Source of the DNA: Actinopolymorpha cephalotaxi
GTDB taxonomy: Bacteria; Actinomycetota; Actinomycetes; Propionibacteriales; Actinopolymorphaceae
Length of the DNA: 64,000 nt
Direction: 5' to 3'
Assembly (NCBI RefSeq): GCF_013408535.1
Contig: NZ_JACBZA010000001.1
Location: 372,001-436,000, forward strand
The notes below the pieces were generated by a model. It saw only the letters and a program-made list of their open reading frames with translations. It was not told where the DNA came from and did not search any database. Numbering within the stretch: position 1 is the first letter of the stretch; the number at the start of each line of letters is the position of its first letter. This document shows positions 20,723 to 29,147 of this stretch, one piece after another. The position numbers and the translations under genes are program-made.

Positions 20723-21658
20723 GTGTCGGCCCGTACGAATTCCCCCCATGAGGCAGGCCGCGAAGCGGGTCGTGAGACAGGCCGCGAGACTGGCCGGGGA
20801 GCGGGCCGCGAGGCCGGTGCGGAGGCCGGGGTGCTCGTCCTCGCCGCCACCCCCATCGGCTCCCTCGACGACGCGCCGCCGCGGCTGGCCGCCGAGCTGA
20901 CCGCCGCCGACGTGATCGCCGCGGAGGACACCCGGCGCCTGCACCGGCTCACCTCGGCCGTCGGCGTCCACCCGGCCGGCCGGGTGGTGTCCTACTTCGA
21001 GGGGAACGAGGCCCGCCGTACCCCCGAGCTCGTCGAGGCGCTGCTGGCCGGGCAGCGGGTCGTGCTGGTCACCGACGCGGGCATGCCGTCGGTCTCCGAC
21101 CCCGGCTACCGCCTCGTCGCCGCCGCGGTGGAGGAGGGCATCCGGGTCACCGCCGTGCCCGGGCCGTCGGCGGTGCTCACCGCGCTGGCGGTGTCCGGGC
21201 TGCCGGTCGACCGGTTCTGCTTCGAGGGGTTCCTGCCGCGCAAGGCCGGCGAACGGTCCGCCCGGCTGCGCGAGGTCGCCGGCGAGCGGCGGACGATGGT
21301 GTTCTTCGAGGCGCCGCATCGGCTGGCCGCGAGCCTGCAGACGATGGCGGAGGTGTTCGGCGCCGAGCGTCCCGCCGCGGTGTGCCGGGAGCTGACGAAG
21401 ACCTACGAGGAGGTACGCCGGGGAGGGCTGGCCGAGCTGGCCGCCTGGGCCGAGGAGGGCGTACGCGGGGAGATCACGGTCGTGGTGGGCGGGGCCCCGG
21501 CGGCCGCCGCGCAGGACCTGCCCCCGGCCGAGCTGGCGCGGATGGTCGACGCGCGGGTCGAGGCCGGCGCCTCCAGGAGGGATGCCATCGCGGCGGTGGC
21601 GCAGGAGTCCGGGGTGGCGAAGCGGGTCGTCTACGCCGCCGCCGTCGCCGGTCACTGA
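20723..21658 (+). CDS. rsmI: 16S rRNA (cytidine1402-2'-O)-methyltransferase RsmI
   Basis: 311 residues from the GTG at 20723. The tetrapyrrole-methylase-like core begins at GVLVLAATPIGSLDDAPPRL (family members normally begin here), with AAEDTRRLHRLTS, VLVTDAGMPSVSDPGYRLV and TAVPGPSAVLTALAVSGLP, the hallmark motifs of RsmI. RsmI methylates C1402 in the 30S decoding centre. The first 36 residues are an odd run of Arg-Glu-(Ala/Thr)-Gly repeats (20752-20825) not typical of the family. A GTG at 20830 is an alternative start that would remove them. metG follows 35 bp downstream. Confidence 0.9.
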   Translation: MSARTNSPHEAGREAGRETGRETGRGAGREAGAEAGVLVLAATPIGSLDDAPPRLAAELTAADVIAAEDTRRLHRLTSAVGVHPAGRVVSYFEGNEARRTPELVEALLAGQRVVLVTDAGMPSVSDPGYRLVAAAVEEGIRVTAVPGPSAVLTALAVSGLPVDRFCFEGFLPRKAGERSARLREVAGERRTMVFFEAPHRLAASLQTMAEVFGAERPAAVCRELTKTYEEVRRGGLAELAAWAEEGVRGEITVVVGGAPAAAAQDLPPAELARMVDARVEAGASRRDAIAAVAQESGVAKRVVYAAAVAGH

Positions 21659-21693
21659 GCCGTTCCCCGAGGGCAGACCCTAGGATCGCGGAC

Positions 21694-23298
21694 ATGGTCG
21701 ATGCCTCCGCAAGCCGTCAGGACGGCAAGGCGTTCTACGTCACGACGCCGATCTACTACGTCAACGACAAGCCGCACATCGGGCACGCCTACACCACCGT
21801 CGCGGCCGACGTCCTGGCCCGCTGGCACCGCCAGCGCGGCGAGAAGGTGTGGTTCCTCACCGGCACCGACGAGCACGGCCAGAAGGTCATGCGCAGCGCC
21901 GAGGCCAACGGCGTGACGCCCCGCGAGTGGGCCGACCAGCTGGTGGAGACGGCGTGGAAGCCCGTGCTCGAGACGATCGACGCCAGCAACGACGACTTCA
22001 TCCGTACGACCGAAACGCGGCACACCGAGCGGGTTCGGGAGTTCTGGCAGCATCTGTACGACGCCGGCGAGGTCTTCCCGGGCACCTACGAGGGCCCCTA
22101 CTGCGTGAGCTGTGAGGAGTTCAAGCTCCCGGCCGAACTGCTCGACGGCGAGAACGGCCAGAAGCTGTGCCCGGTGCACGGCCGGCCGGTGGAGATGCTG
22201 TCGGAGACCAACTACTTCTTCAAACTCTCCGCCTACACCGACAAGCTCCTCAAGCTGTACGAGGAGCACCCGGAGTTCGTGCAGCCGGAGAGCGCCCGCA
22301 ACGAGGTCGTGGCGTTCGTCAAGCAGGGCTTGCAGGACCTGTCGATCACCCGGTCCACCTTCGACTGGGGCATCCCGGTCCCGTGGGACGACGAGCACGT
22401 CCTCTACGTGTGGATCGACGCGCTGCTCAACTACGTCACGGCCGCCGGCTATCGCACGGATCCCCTTCTTTTCAAGCAGGTCTGGCCCGCCGACGTCCAC
22501 CTGGTCGGCAAGGACATCCTGCGCTTCCACGCGGTCATCTGGCCGGCCATGCTGATGGCCGCGGGCCTTCCGCTGCCGACGACGGTGTTCGCGCACGGCT
22601 GGCTGCTGGTGGGCGGTGAGAAGATGAGCAAGACGAAGTTGACGGGGATCGCGCCCAGCCAGATCATCGACACGTTCGGGTCGGACGCCTTCCGCTACTA
22701 CTTCCTGCGGGCCATCCAGTTCGGCTCCGACGGCTCCTTCTCCTGGGAGCACCTGACCGCCGTCTACACCGCCGAACTCGCCAACGGGCTGGGCAACCTC
22801 GCGTCCCGGGTCGCGGCGATGGTGGGCCGCTACTTCGGCGGCAACCTGCCCGCCCCCGCCGACTCCGGACCCGCCGAGCAGGTGATCGCCGAACGCCTCG
22901 TGCAGACGGTGCGGGTGGCCGACGAGGCCGCGGTGTCGCTGCGCTTCCACGAGGCGCTGGCCGCGGGCGAGGCGTTCGTCGGCGCTGTCAACGGATACTT
23001 GACAGAGCAGGCGCCGTGGAAGGTCGCCAAGGACGACTCCCCGGAAGCGCGTGCCCGGCTGGCGACCATCCTCTACACCGCCGCCGAGGCGTTGCGCGCG
23101 GTGGCCGTCCTCTACAACCCGGTGATGCCGCGCAGCGCGGCGGCGCTGTGGGAGATGCTCGGCGCCGGGCAGAGCATCGGTGAGTTGGCCGACCAGCAGC
23201 TGACCGAGGCCGGCAACTGGGGCCAGTTGCCCGAGGGGTCGGTGCTCACCAAGGGTGCGCCGCTGTTCCCCCGGATCGAGGAGCCGGAGGCGTCGTGA
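21694..23298 (+). CDS. metG: Methionyl-tRNA synthetase
   Basis: 534 residues from the ATG at 21694. Class I signatures are PHIGHAYT (HIGH motif) and EKMSKTKL (KMSKS motif); TGTDEHGQK and CVSCEEFKLPAEL-like YCVSCEEF show the connective region, and DWGIPVP and YVWIDALLNY the catalytic core. The anticodon-binding domain (EQAPWKVAKDD) ends the protein; there is no C-terminal tRNA-binding (EMAP) extension, so it is the short actinobacterial form. The stop overlaps the GTG of tatD by four bases, so translation is coupled. Confidence 0.97.
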   Translation: MVDASASRQDGKAFYVTTPIYYVNDKPHIGHAYTTVAADVLARWHRQRGEKVWFLTGTDEHGQKVMRSAEANGVTPREWADQLVETAWKPVLETIDASNDDFIRTTETRHTERVREFWQHLYDAGEVFPGTYEGPYCVSCEEFKLPAELLDGENGQKLCPVHGRPVEMLSETNYFFKLSAYTDKLLKLYEEHPEFVQPESARNEVVAFVKQGLQDLSITRSTFDWGIPVPWDDEHVLYVWIDALLNYVTAAGYRTDPLLFKQVWPADVHLVGKDILRFHAVIWPAMLMAAGLPLPTTVFAHGWLLVGGEKMSKTKLTGIAPSQIIDTFGSDAFRYYFLRAIQFGSDGSFSWEHLTAVYTAELANGLGNLASRVAAMVGRYFGGNLPAPADSGPAEQVIAERLVQTVRVADEAAVSLRFHEALAAGEAFVGAVNGYLTEQAPWKVAKDDSPEARARLATILYTAAEALRAVAVLYNPVMPRSAAALWEMLGAGQSIGELADQQLTEAGNWGQLPEGSVLTKGAPLFPRIEEPEAS

Positions 23299-24203
23299 CG
23301 CATCGGCCGGGTGCACAGCACGACGCCGGCCCGACCCGGCAGCGGGCCGGTGGGGAGGACCGCCGCGACCGCAGCCGGCCCGAGCCGCCGCCACCCCTGG
23401 CCGCGCCGGTCGCCGACTCCCACTGCCACCTCGACATCGCCGACGGCCCCGGCGGCCGGTGGCTCCCGGTCGAGGACGCCGTGGCCCGGGCGGCGGCGGT
23501 CGGCGTACCCCGGATCGTGCAGATCGGCTGCGACCTGCCCGGCGCGCGCTGGGCGGTCCAGGCCGCCGAGGAGCACCCCGCCCTGGTGGCCGGGGTGGCC
23601 CTGCACCCGAACGAGGTGCCGGTTCTCGCGGCGGCGGGCGAACTCGACGCGGCCCTGGCCGAGATCGACCGGCTGGCCGGGTCCAGCCCGCGGGTGCGGG
23701 CGGTGGGGGAGACCGGCCTGGACCACTTCCGTACCGGCGAGGAGGGCTGGAAGGTCCAGGAGGACGGCTTCCGCGCCCACATCGCGCTGGCGAAGAAGCA
23801 CGGCAAGGCGCTGGCCATCCACGACCGGGACGCCCACGACGACGTGCTCCGGGTGCTCGCCGAGGAGGGCGCGCCGGAGCGGGTGCTGATGCACTGCTTC
23901 TCCGGGGACGCCGAGATGGCCCGGGAGTGCGTCCGCCGCGGCTACTACCTTTCCTTCGCCGGGACCGTGACGTTCAAGAACGCCGCACCGCTGCGCGAGG
24001 CCCTCGCCGAGGTGCCGCTCGGCCGCATCCTGGTGGAGACCGACGCGCCCTACCTCGCCCCCTCACCGCACCGCGGCCGGCCGAACGCGAGCTACCTCGT
24101 TCCCCTCACCATCCGGTGCATGGCCGAGGTGAAGGGCGTCTCGGAGGAGGCCATGTGCGTGGCCGTGGCGGAGGCGACCGAGGCGGTCTTCGGCGCCTGG
24201 TGA
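23295..24203 (+). CDS. tatD: TatD-family metal-dependent deoxyribonuclease
   Basis: 302 residues, GTG start overlapping metG as GTGA. After a 35-residue basic/proline-rich head comes ADSHCHLDIADG (HxH metal ligands), VGETGLDHF (Glu ligand), LAIHDRDAHDDV (His), MHCFSGDAEMAREC (His) and VETDAPYLAPSPHRG (catalytic Asp). All conserved TatD residues are present. TatD proteins are 3'-5' exonucleases linked to DNA repair and degradation. The metG-tatD-rpfB order is the standard actinobacterial one. Confidence 0.93.
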   Translation: MTHRPGAQHDAGPTRQRAGGEDRRDRSRPEPPPPLAAPVADSHCHLDIADGPGGRWLPVEDAVARAAAVGVPRIVQIGCDLPGARWAVQAAEEHPALVAGVALHPNEVPVLAAAGELDAALAEIDRLAGSSPRVRAVGETGLDHFRTGEEGWKVQEDGFRAHIALAKKHGKALAIHDRDAHDDVLRVLAEEGAPERVLMHCFSGDAEMARECVRRGYYLSFAGTVTFKNAAPLREALAEVPLGRILVETDAPYLAPSPHRGRPNASYLVPLTIRCMAEVKGVSEEAMCVAVAEATEAVFGAW

Positions 24204-24239
24204 CCCCCTGCCGGGCACCCGGGTGGTCACCGGGTGGTC

Positions 24240-24258
24240 GCGGAGTTCCGGACTCCGC
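24240..24258 (+). terminator. Hairpin after tatD
   Basis: GCGGAGT at 24240-24246 pairs with ACTCCGC at 24252-24258 over a TCCGG loop, 36 bp after the tatD stop. It separates the tatD transcript from the rpfB promoter region. The stem is short and there is no T-run. Confidence 0.4.
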
Positions 24259-24396
24259 GCAGGCGGAATCACACCGACGGAATTCACCGATACCGAGAAC
24301 CGCATCTGCCCAGCGCATTTCGGCTTTTCTGACAATGCGTGGTCATCTCGACAAGTCCGGATAGCTGTCCGGAATAAGCATCTAATGTGTCCCGAG

Positions 24397-24425
24397 TTGA
24401 TAGCGATGACATTGTTCGTTATCGT
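24397..24425 (+). promoter_or_regulatory. Sigma-70-like promoter of rpfB with long leader
   Basis: TTGATA at 24397-24402 and TATCGT at 24420-24425 are separated by exactly 17 bases, in an AT-richer stretch. A start near 24432 would leave a leader of about 175 nt before the rpfB GTG at 24609. In the leader, a run of six G in AGAGGGGGGCG near 24470 can pair with GGCCCCCCG near 24550. An RNA switch has been reported upstream of rpfB in M. tuberculosis; I do not see a recognisable ydaO (c-di-AMP) core here. Confidence 0.5.
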
Positions 24426-24608
24426 CCCGTGTCGTTGGCCGGGGTCGGGGAAGCCTCGGACGGCGCAGAGGGGGGCGTCATCCGCGCCCGATACCGGCGC
24501 GTGTTCGTGCTGGTCATCAGCTCACTGTCGAGCCGCGCGGATCCTGGCCCCCCGTTGAGGCGTGCCGTCTGTGTGTCCGTGCCCGGAAAGCACGACCATC
24601 GGAGCACC

Positions 24609-25781
24609 GTGCACAAGAAGGTACTTATCGGTGCCGTCGGCATCGGACTGGTCGGCGCGCTGGGAATCGGCGGTACGACCGCTTATGCGTCGCTGGACAA
24701 GTCCGTCACCGTCTCGGTCGACGGCAAGGCTCGCAATCTCCATACTTTCGACTCCACCGTCGGTGACGTGCTGGCGTCGCAGAAGATCAAGGTCGGCCCC
24801 CGTGACGTGGTGGCGCCGGCGAGGACGGCGAAGGTCGCCGACGGCACCCGGATCGCGGTCCGGTACGCCCGTCCGCTGACCCTCGACGTCGACGGCTCCA
24901 AGCAGACCCACTGGGTCACCGCGATGAGCCTGGGCGAGGCGCTCAACGACCTGGGCGGCCGCTTCGACGGCGCCCGCACCTCGGCAAGCCGCGGAGTCGG
25001 CATCGAGCGCAAGGGCCTCACGGTCGACGTCATCACCAGCAAGTCGGTGGTGATCAGCCACGACGGCAAGAAGACCCCGCTCGACGAGCCGTTGCGCACC
25101 GTGTCCGAGGCACTCGCCAAGGCCCAGGTCAAGGTGGACGCCGACGACCGGGTGAAGCCGAGCCTGTCCACCGAGGTCAAGGACGGCACCGCGATCACCG
25201 TCAACCGGGTCGAGGTCCGCAAGGCGACCCGCAAGGTCGCGTTGTCGTACGACACGATCCACCGGAAGACGTCGTCCCTGTACAAGGGCAGCAGCAAGGT
25301 CGGCCGGACGGGTCACAAGGGCGAGAAGGCCCAGGTCTTCCGTACGACCTACGTCGACGGCAAGAAGGTCAAGACCCAGTTGCTGTCCCAGAAGGTCGTC
25401 CGCCAGCCGGTGGACAAGATCGTGCTGGACGGCACCAAGACGCGCTCCTCCGGCGGTAGCAGCAGTGGCGGAGGCAGCAGCAGCGGTGGCGGCAGCAGCA
25501 GTGGCGGCGGAAGCGGTGGCGGCGGCGGCAACGTCGGCGGCGGCGTGGACAGCCTCAACTGGGCGGCACTGGCCCAGTGCGAGTCCAGCGGCAACCCGCG
25601 GGCGGTCAACCCGTCCGGCTACTACGGCCTCTACCAGTTCTCGCTGTCGACCTGGCACTCCGTGGGCGGTTCGGGCAACCCGATCGACAACTCCTCCGCG
25701 GAGCAGACCTACCGGGCCAAGCTCCTGTTCAAGCGGGACGGCGCGGGTCAGTGGAGCTGTGGCAGCCACCTGTACGACTGA
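24609..25781 (+). CDS. rpfB: Resuscitation-promoting factor RpfB
   Basis: 390 residues from the GTG at 24609 with GGAG close upstream. An N-terminal anchor/signal (HKKVLIGAVGIGLVGALGI) is followed by three DUF348 modules (about 30-210, each with VxVDGK-type starts), a G5 domain (about 210-285), a Ser/Gly linker (SSGGGSSSGGG) and the C-terminal Rpf lysozyme-like domain. The latter has WAALAQCESSGN (catalytic Glu), GYYGLYQFSLSTW and WSCGSHLYD, with the two Cys that form the conserved disulfide. RpfB cleaves peptidoglycan to wake dormant cells and acts outside the membrane. It heads rpfB-rsmA-ispE. Confidence 0.96.
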   Translation: MHKKVLIGAVGIGLVGALGIGGTTAYASLDKSVTVSVDGKARNLHTFDSTVGDVLASQKIKVGPRDVVAPARTAKVADGTRIAVRYARPLTLDVDGSKQTHWVTAMSLGEALNDLGGRFDGARTSASRGVGIERKGLTVDVITSKSVVISHDGKKTPLDEPLRTVSEALAKAQVKVDADDRVKPSLSTEVKDGTAITVNRVEVRKATRKVALSYDTIHRKTSSLYKGSSKVGRTGHKGEKAQVFRTTYVDGKKVKTQLLSQKVVRQPVDKIVLDGTKTRSSGGSSSGGGSSSGGGSSSGGGSGGGGGNVGGGVDSLNWAALAQCESSGNPRAVNPSGYYGLYQFSLSTWHSVGGSGNPIDNSSAEQTYRAKLLFKRDGAGQWSCGSHLYD

Positions 25782-25863
25782 CGATCACCACCTGGTGACC
25801 ACCCCGGACCGCTGAGCGCGTCCGCGCGTAAGGGCGCAGGTGGGCGCCAGATAGCGTTCCGGT

Positions 25864-26805
25864 GTGGGTAACGCGTTCGAAGCTGCGTCCGCCGGGCCGA
25901 GTCTTCTCGGCCCGGCGGACGTTCGCGTGCTGGCGGCGGACCTCGGCCTGCGCCCCACCAAGCAGCGCGGGCAGAACTTCGTCACCGACGCCAACACCGT
26001 CCGCCGGATCGTGCGGACCGCCGGGGTCGGGCCCGACGACGTGGTGCTGGAGATCGGCCCGGGGCTCGGCTCCCTGACCCTCGCCCTGCTCGGCGCGGCG
26101 GCCAGGGTGGTCGCGGTGGAGATCGACGACGTGCTCGCCGGCGCACTGCCGGAGACTGTCGGACGGTTCGCACCCGGGCAGGCCGACCGGCTCGAGGTGG
26201 TGCACGCCGACGCGATGAACCTCCGCTCGCTGCCCGGACCGCCGCCGACCACGCTGGTGGCCAACCTGCCGTACAACGTCTCGGTGCCGGTCCTGCTCGG
26301 CGTACTCCAGCACTTCCCGTCGGTCGAGCGCGGCCTGGTGATGGTGCAGTTGGAGGTGGCCGACCGGCTGGCCGCGGCACCCGGATCCAAGGTGTACGGC
26401 GTGCCCAGCGTGAAGGCCGCGTGGTACGCCGAGGTCGCCCGGACCGGCCTGGTCGGCCGGACGGTGTTCTGGCCGGCGCCGAACGTCGACTCCGGCCTGG
26501 TGGCGTTCACCCGCCGCGAGCCGCCGCCGACCACCGCGTCCCGGGAACAGGTGTTCGCGGTCGTCGACGCGGCGTTCGCCCAGCGCCGCAAGACGCTGCG
26601 GGCGGCACTGTCCCGGCCGGCCGGCTCGCCGGCCGCGGCCGAGAGCGCGCTGCGGGCGGCCGGGATCGACCCGGGCGAGCGCGGCGAACGCCTGGACGTC
26701 ACCGCCTTCGCCCGGATCGCGGAGGCGCTGCCCGACATCGAGGACGCGGACACGTCGCGGTCCACGCAGAGATCGAAACGTACGGAAGGGAAGCAGGCTC
26801 GGTGA
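25864..26805 (+). CDS. rsmA: 16S rRNA dimethyladenosine transferase (RsmA/KsgA)
   Basis: 313 residues. [20 protein letters not shown] begins the conserved part. [30 protein letters not shown] (SAM motif I), VAVEIDD and [11 protein letters not shown] (motif IV, NLPY) define the family, with [10 protein letters not shown] near the end. It dimethylates A1518 and A1519 in helix 45 of 16S rRNA late in 30S assembly. It follows rpfB by 82 bp and overlaps ispE by GTGA. A very strong hairpin sits in codons 8-20 (separate entry). Confidence 0.95.
   Translation: MGNAFEAASAGPSLLGPADVRVLAADLGLRPTKQRGQNFVTDANTVRRIVRTAGVGPDDVVLEIGPGLGSLTLALLGAAARVVAVEIDDVLAGALPETVGRFAPGQADRLEVVHADAMNLRSLPGPPPTTLVANLPYNVSVPVLLGVLQHFPSVERGLVMVQLEVADRLAAAPGSKVYGVPSVKAAWYAEVARTGLVGRTVFWPAPNVDSGLVAFTRREPPPTTASREQVFAVVDAAFAQRRKTLRAALSRPAGSPAAAESALRAAGIDPGERGERLDVTAFARIAEALPDIEDADTSRSTQRSKRTEGKQAR
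25886..25921 (+). promoter_or_regulatory. 16-bp perfect hairpin inside the 5' end of rsmA
   Basis: Bases 25886-25901 pair without mismatch with 25906-25921 around a TCTT tetraloop, 22 bases after the first rsmA base. The encoded residues include LLGPAD, which is conserved in the family, so this is coding DNA that also folds. It could slow ribosomes or RNA polymerase between rpfB and rsmA. Confidence 0.5.
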
Positions 26806-27710
26806 GCGCAGTAGTGGTGAGGACGCCGGCCAAGGTCAACCTGGCGCTGATGGTCGGCCCGTTGCGCACCGACGGCTTCCACGAGCTCGCCTCGGTCTAC
26901 CAGGCGGTCGGCCTGTACGACGAGGTGGCGGCGACGCCCGCGCCACCGGGGGAGTTCTCGGTGCGGGTCAGCGGTCGCGAGGCCGGCAAGGTGCCGCTCG
27001 ACAACGGCAACCTCGCGATCCGCGCGGCCCGGCTGCTCGCCGACCACGCCGGGGTCGACGCCGGCGTCTCGATCGACATCACCAAGGGCATCCCGGTGGC
27101 CGGCGGCATGGCCGGCGGCAGCAGCGACGCGGCGGCCGCCCTGGTCGCCTGCGACACGCTGTGGGGGACCAATGCCGACCGGTCCACGCTGCTCGCCCTG
27201 GCCGCCCGGCTCGGCAGCGACGTGCCGTTCTGCCTGCTCGGCGGCACCGCGATCGGCGCCGGGCACGGCGAGATCGTCACCCCGGCGCTGGCCAGGGGGT
27301 CCTACGAGTGGGTGTTCGCGCTGGACGGCGAGGGCATGTCCACGCCCGCGGTGTACGCCCGGCTGGACCGGATCCGCGACAACCTGGCCGTTTTGCCGCC
27401 GCGGATCCCCGAGCCGATGATGTCCGCGCTGGCGTCGGGTTCGGCGGCCGAGCTCGGGGCGACCCTGGTCAACGACCTGCAGCCGGCCGCCCTGCGGATC
27501 CGGCCGCGGCTCGCCCAGGTGCTGGAGGCCGGCCGCGACTACGGCGCGATCGGCTCGGTGGTCTCCGGATCCGGTCCGACCTGCGCGTTCCTGGCCCGCG
27601 ACCACGCGCACGCGGTCGACCTGTCCGCGCGGCTGGCCGGCACGGGGTTGTGCGCCTCGGTGCGCCGGGCCACCGGGCCGGTGCCGGGCGCCCGGGTCGT
27701 CGAGTCCTGA
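26802..27710 (+). CDS. ispE: 4-diphosphocytidyl-2-C-methyl-D-erythritol kinase
   Basis: 302 residues, GTG start overlapping the rsmA stop. GHMP kinase motifs: [24 protein letters not shown] at the N-terminus (Lys and His of the substrate site), [18 protein letters not shown] (ATP loop) and [12 protein letters not shown] (motif 3). It phosphorylates CDP-methylerythritol in the non-mevalonate isoprenoid pathway, supplying polyprenyl carriers for cell-wall and mannosyl transfer. It is the last gene of the rpfB operon. Confidence 0.96.
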   Translation: MSAVVVRTPAKVNLALMVGPLRTDGFHELASVYQAVGLYDEVAATPAPPGEFSVRVSGREAGKVPLDNGNLAIRAARLLADHAGVDAGVSIDITKGIPVAGGMAGGSSDAAAALVACDTLWGTNADRSTLLALAARLGSDVPFCLLGGTAIGAGHGEIVTPALARGSYEWVFALDGEGMSTPAVYARLDRIRDNLAVLPPRIPEPMMSALASGSAAELGATLVNDLQPAALRIRPRLAQVLEAGRDYGAIGSVVSGSGPTCAFLARDHAHAVDLSARLAGTGLCASVRRATGPVPGARVVES

Positions 27711-27896
27711 GTCCCCCCGGAGTCGTCCCGGCTCCGGATCGTCCGGGAGACCCGAAGAATCCCTGCCCCCGAAAAACCGGTTGCGGGCGTCCGCGGGCTT
27801 GGGCCAGAGTGTCGGCAGTCGTCAGCCGCGGGCGGTGCCTGTCGCGGCGACCAGGGCAGACCGGCCGTCGAGCCGGCGCGATCGAGGAGGTGCGAA

Positions 27897-27962
27897 GTGA
27901 CCAAGTATGCCGTCCGGGCGTGGTCTCGTACCCGTCCTCTCGCGCAGCCCTCCGGCCGCTGA
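27897..27962 (+). CDS. 21-residue leader peptide upstream of the RIO kinase gene
   Basis: A GTG at 27897 follows GAGGAGG (27884-27890) at ideal distance and opens a 21-codon frame with sense MTKYAVRAWSRTRPLAQPSGR, ending at TGA 27960-27962. It is rich in Arg (four residues, RAWSRTR). It lies 62 bp before the next start and its 3' end overlaps one arm of a hairpin (next entry). No protein family is expected at this length. The ribosome-binding site is better than that of the downstream gene, which argues that it is translated. Confidence 0.5.
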   Translation: MTKYAVRAWSRTRPLAQPSGR

Positions 27963-28016
27963 CAGGCGCCGAACTCTCCGCGTACGGCGGGAGGGCTGCA
28001 CCCTCCCAAGGAGTTC
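27944..28016 (+). promoter_or_regulatory. Two mutually exclusive hairpins, candidate attenuator
   Basis: Fold A: GCAGCCCTCC (27944-27953, last codons of the leader) pairs with 27990-27999. Fold B: GGGAGGG (27989-27995) pairs with CCCTCCC (28001-28007), ending directly at the AAGGAG of the kinase gene, and GAACTC (27971-27976) can pair with GAGTTC (28011-28016), covering that site. The two folds share 27990-27995, so they exclude each other. A ribosome on the leader would block fold A. Confidence 0.45.
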
Positions 28017-28023
28017 TCTCACC

Positions 28024-29082
28024 GTGCGCAAGCGCAACCTGAAGTACGACCGCAACATCGACGTCTCCGCCTACGACGTCGCCAAGGACCTCAACCCCGG
28101 TTTCGACGACGCACCGGCCTCGGCCCGGATGCGCCGCCGCCGCTCCGACACCGACCCCGGGCCCCGCTCCCGGGGCCGGATGACCGAGGAGGCCCGCGCC
28201 CGGCTGGCGGCCGAACGCGAGGCCGCCGCCACCGACGACGGGCCGCCGACCGGCTACCGCTGGACCACCTGGGACGACCCCGGCGGCCAGGGTCCCGAGC
28301 CGTACCCGTCGTGGCTGGTCACCGACCTGGCCGCGGTGGACACCGAGTTCGGCGTCCTCAAGACCGGCAAGGAAGCCGACGTGTTCCTGATCGAACGCGG
28401 CGTGCCGGCCACCGATGGCACCAACGGAACCGATGACACCAACGGAACCGATGGCACCGACGGCACCGGCAACCGGTGCCTGCTGGCGTCCAAGCGGTAT
28501 CGCTCGGCCGACCACCGGCTCTTCCACCGGGACGCCGGCTATCTCGAGGGCCGGCGGTCGCGCCGGACCCGCGACCAGCGTGCGGTCGAGAACCGCACCA
28601 ACTTCGGCCGTAACCTGATCGCCCAGCAGTGGGCGGTCGCCGAGTTCGACGCACTGAGCCAGCTGTGGACCGCGGGGTTGCCGGTGCCCTACCCGGTCCA
28701 GCACCTCGGCACCGAGCTGCTGATGGAGTTCGTCGGCTCCGCCGACGGGCAGGCGGCGCCGCGGCTGGCGCAGCTTCGCCCGGAGCCGGACCAGCTGGCC
28801 GACCTGTGGCGGCAGCTGCACGACGCGCTGGTCCTGCTCGGCCGCAACGGGTACGCCCACGGCGACCTGTCGGCGTACAACCTGCTGGTGAACGACGGCG
28901 AGCTGATCCTGATCGACCTGCCCCAGCTGGTCGACGTGGTGACCAACCCGCAGGGTCAGGACTTCCTGCGCCGGGACGTCAAGCGGATCTGCGAGTGGTT
29001 CGTGGCCCGCGGCACCGATCCCGACGTCGCCGACGCCGACCGGCTGGCCGAGGAGGTGCTCGAGGAGGCCGGCGCGAGCTGA
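28024..29082 (+). CDS. RIO-like serine/threonine kinase
   Basis: 352 residues from the GTG at 28024, about ten bases after AAGGAG. The N-terminal 90 residues are basic and disordered (RMRRRRSD). The kinase part has GVLKTGKEADVFLIERG (nucleotide loop), LLASKRYRS (lysine), YLEGRRSRRTRDQRAVENRT as in RIO1, YAHGDLSAYNLLVND (catalytic Asp and Asn) and LILIDLPQLVD (metal Asp). Eukaryotic and archaeal RIO kinases help mature the small ribosomal subunit; bacterial roles are poorly known. Three 18-bp repeats lie in the N-lobe. A hairpin terminator follows. Confidence 0.88.
   Translation: MRKRNLKYDRNIDVSAYDVAKDLNPGFDDAPASARMRRRRSDTDPGPRSRGRMTEEARARLAAEREAAATDDGPPTGYRWTTWDDPGGQGPEPYPSWLVTDLAAVDTEFGVLKTGKEADVFLIERGVPATDGTNGTDDTNGTDGTDGTGNRCLLASKRYRSADHRLFHRDAGYLEGRRSRRTRDQRAVENRTNFGRNLIAQQWAVAEFDALSQLWTAGLPVPYPVQHLGTELLMEFVGSADGQAAPRLAQLRPEPDQLADLWRQLHDALVLLGRNGYAHGDLSAYNLLVNDGELILIDLPQLVDVVTNPQGQDFLRRDVKRICEWFVARGTDPDVADADRLAEEVLEEAGAS
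28411..28464 (+). repeat. 18-bp tandem repeat x3 in the kinase gene
   Basis: ACCGATGGCACCAACGGA and two close variants stand head to tail, encoding (Thr-Asp-Gly/Asp-Thr-Asn/Asp-Gly) three times between the glycine loop and the ATP-binding lysine strand. Length in whole codons keeps the frame, so copy number could vary between strains. Confidence 0.75.
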
Positions 29083-29102
29083 CCCCTCCCGCAGGTGCGG
29101 AC

Positions 29103-29135
29103 GTGGCGGCCACCGGCGTTGTCGGTGGCCGCCAC
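29103..29135 (+). terminator. 13-bp perfect hairpin after the RIO kinase gene
   Basis: GTGGCGGCCACCG at 29103-29115 pairs exactly with 29123-29135 over a 7-base loop, 20 bp after the kinase stop and 12 bp before the next ATG. It fits a terminator that may also insulate the pentapeptide gene. Confidence 0.65.
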
Positions 29136-29147
29136 CATCATGGGGGG

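Noticed and set aside
24432-24608. ydaO/c-di-AMP riboswitch before rpfB
   Set aside because: The conserved core segments are not found in the leader.
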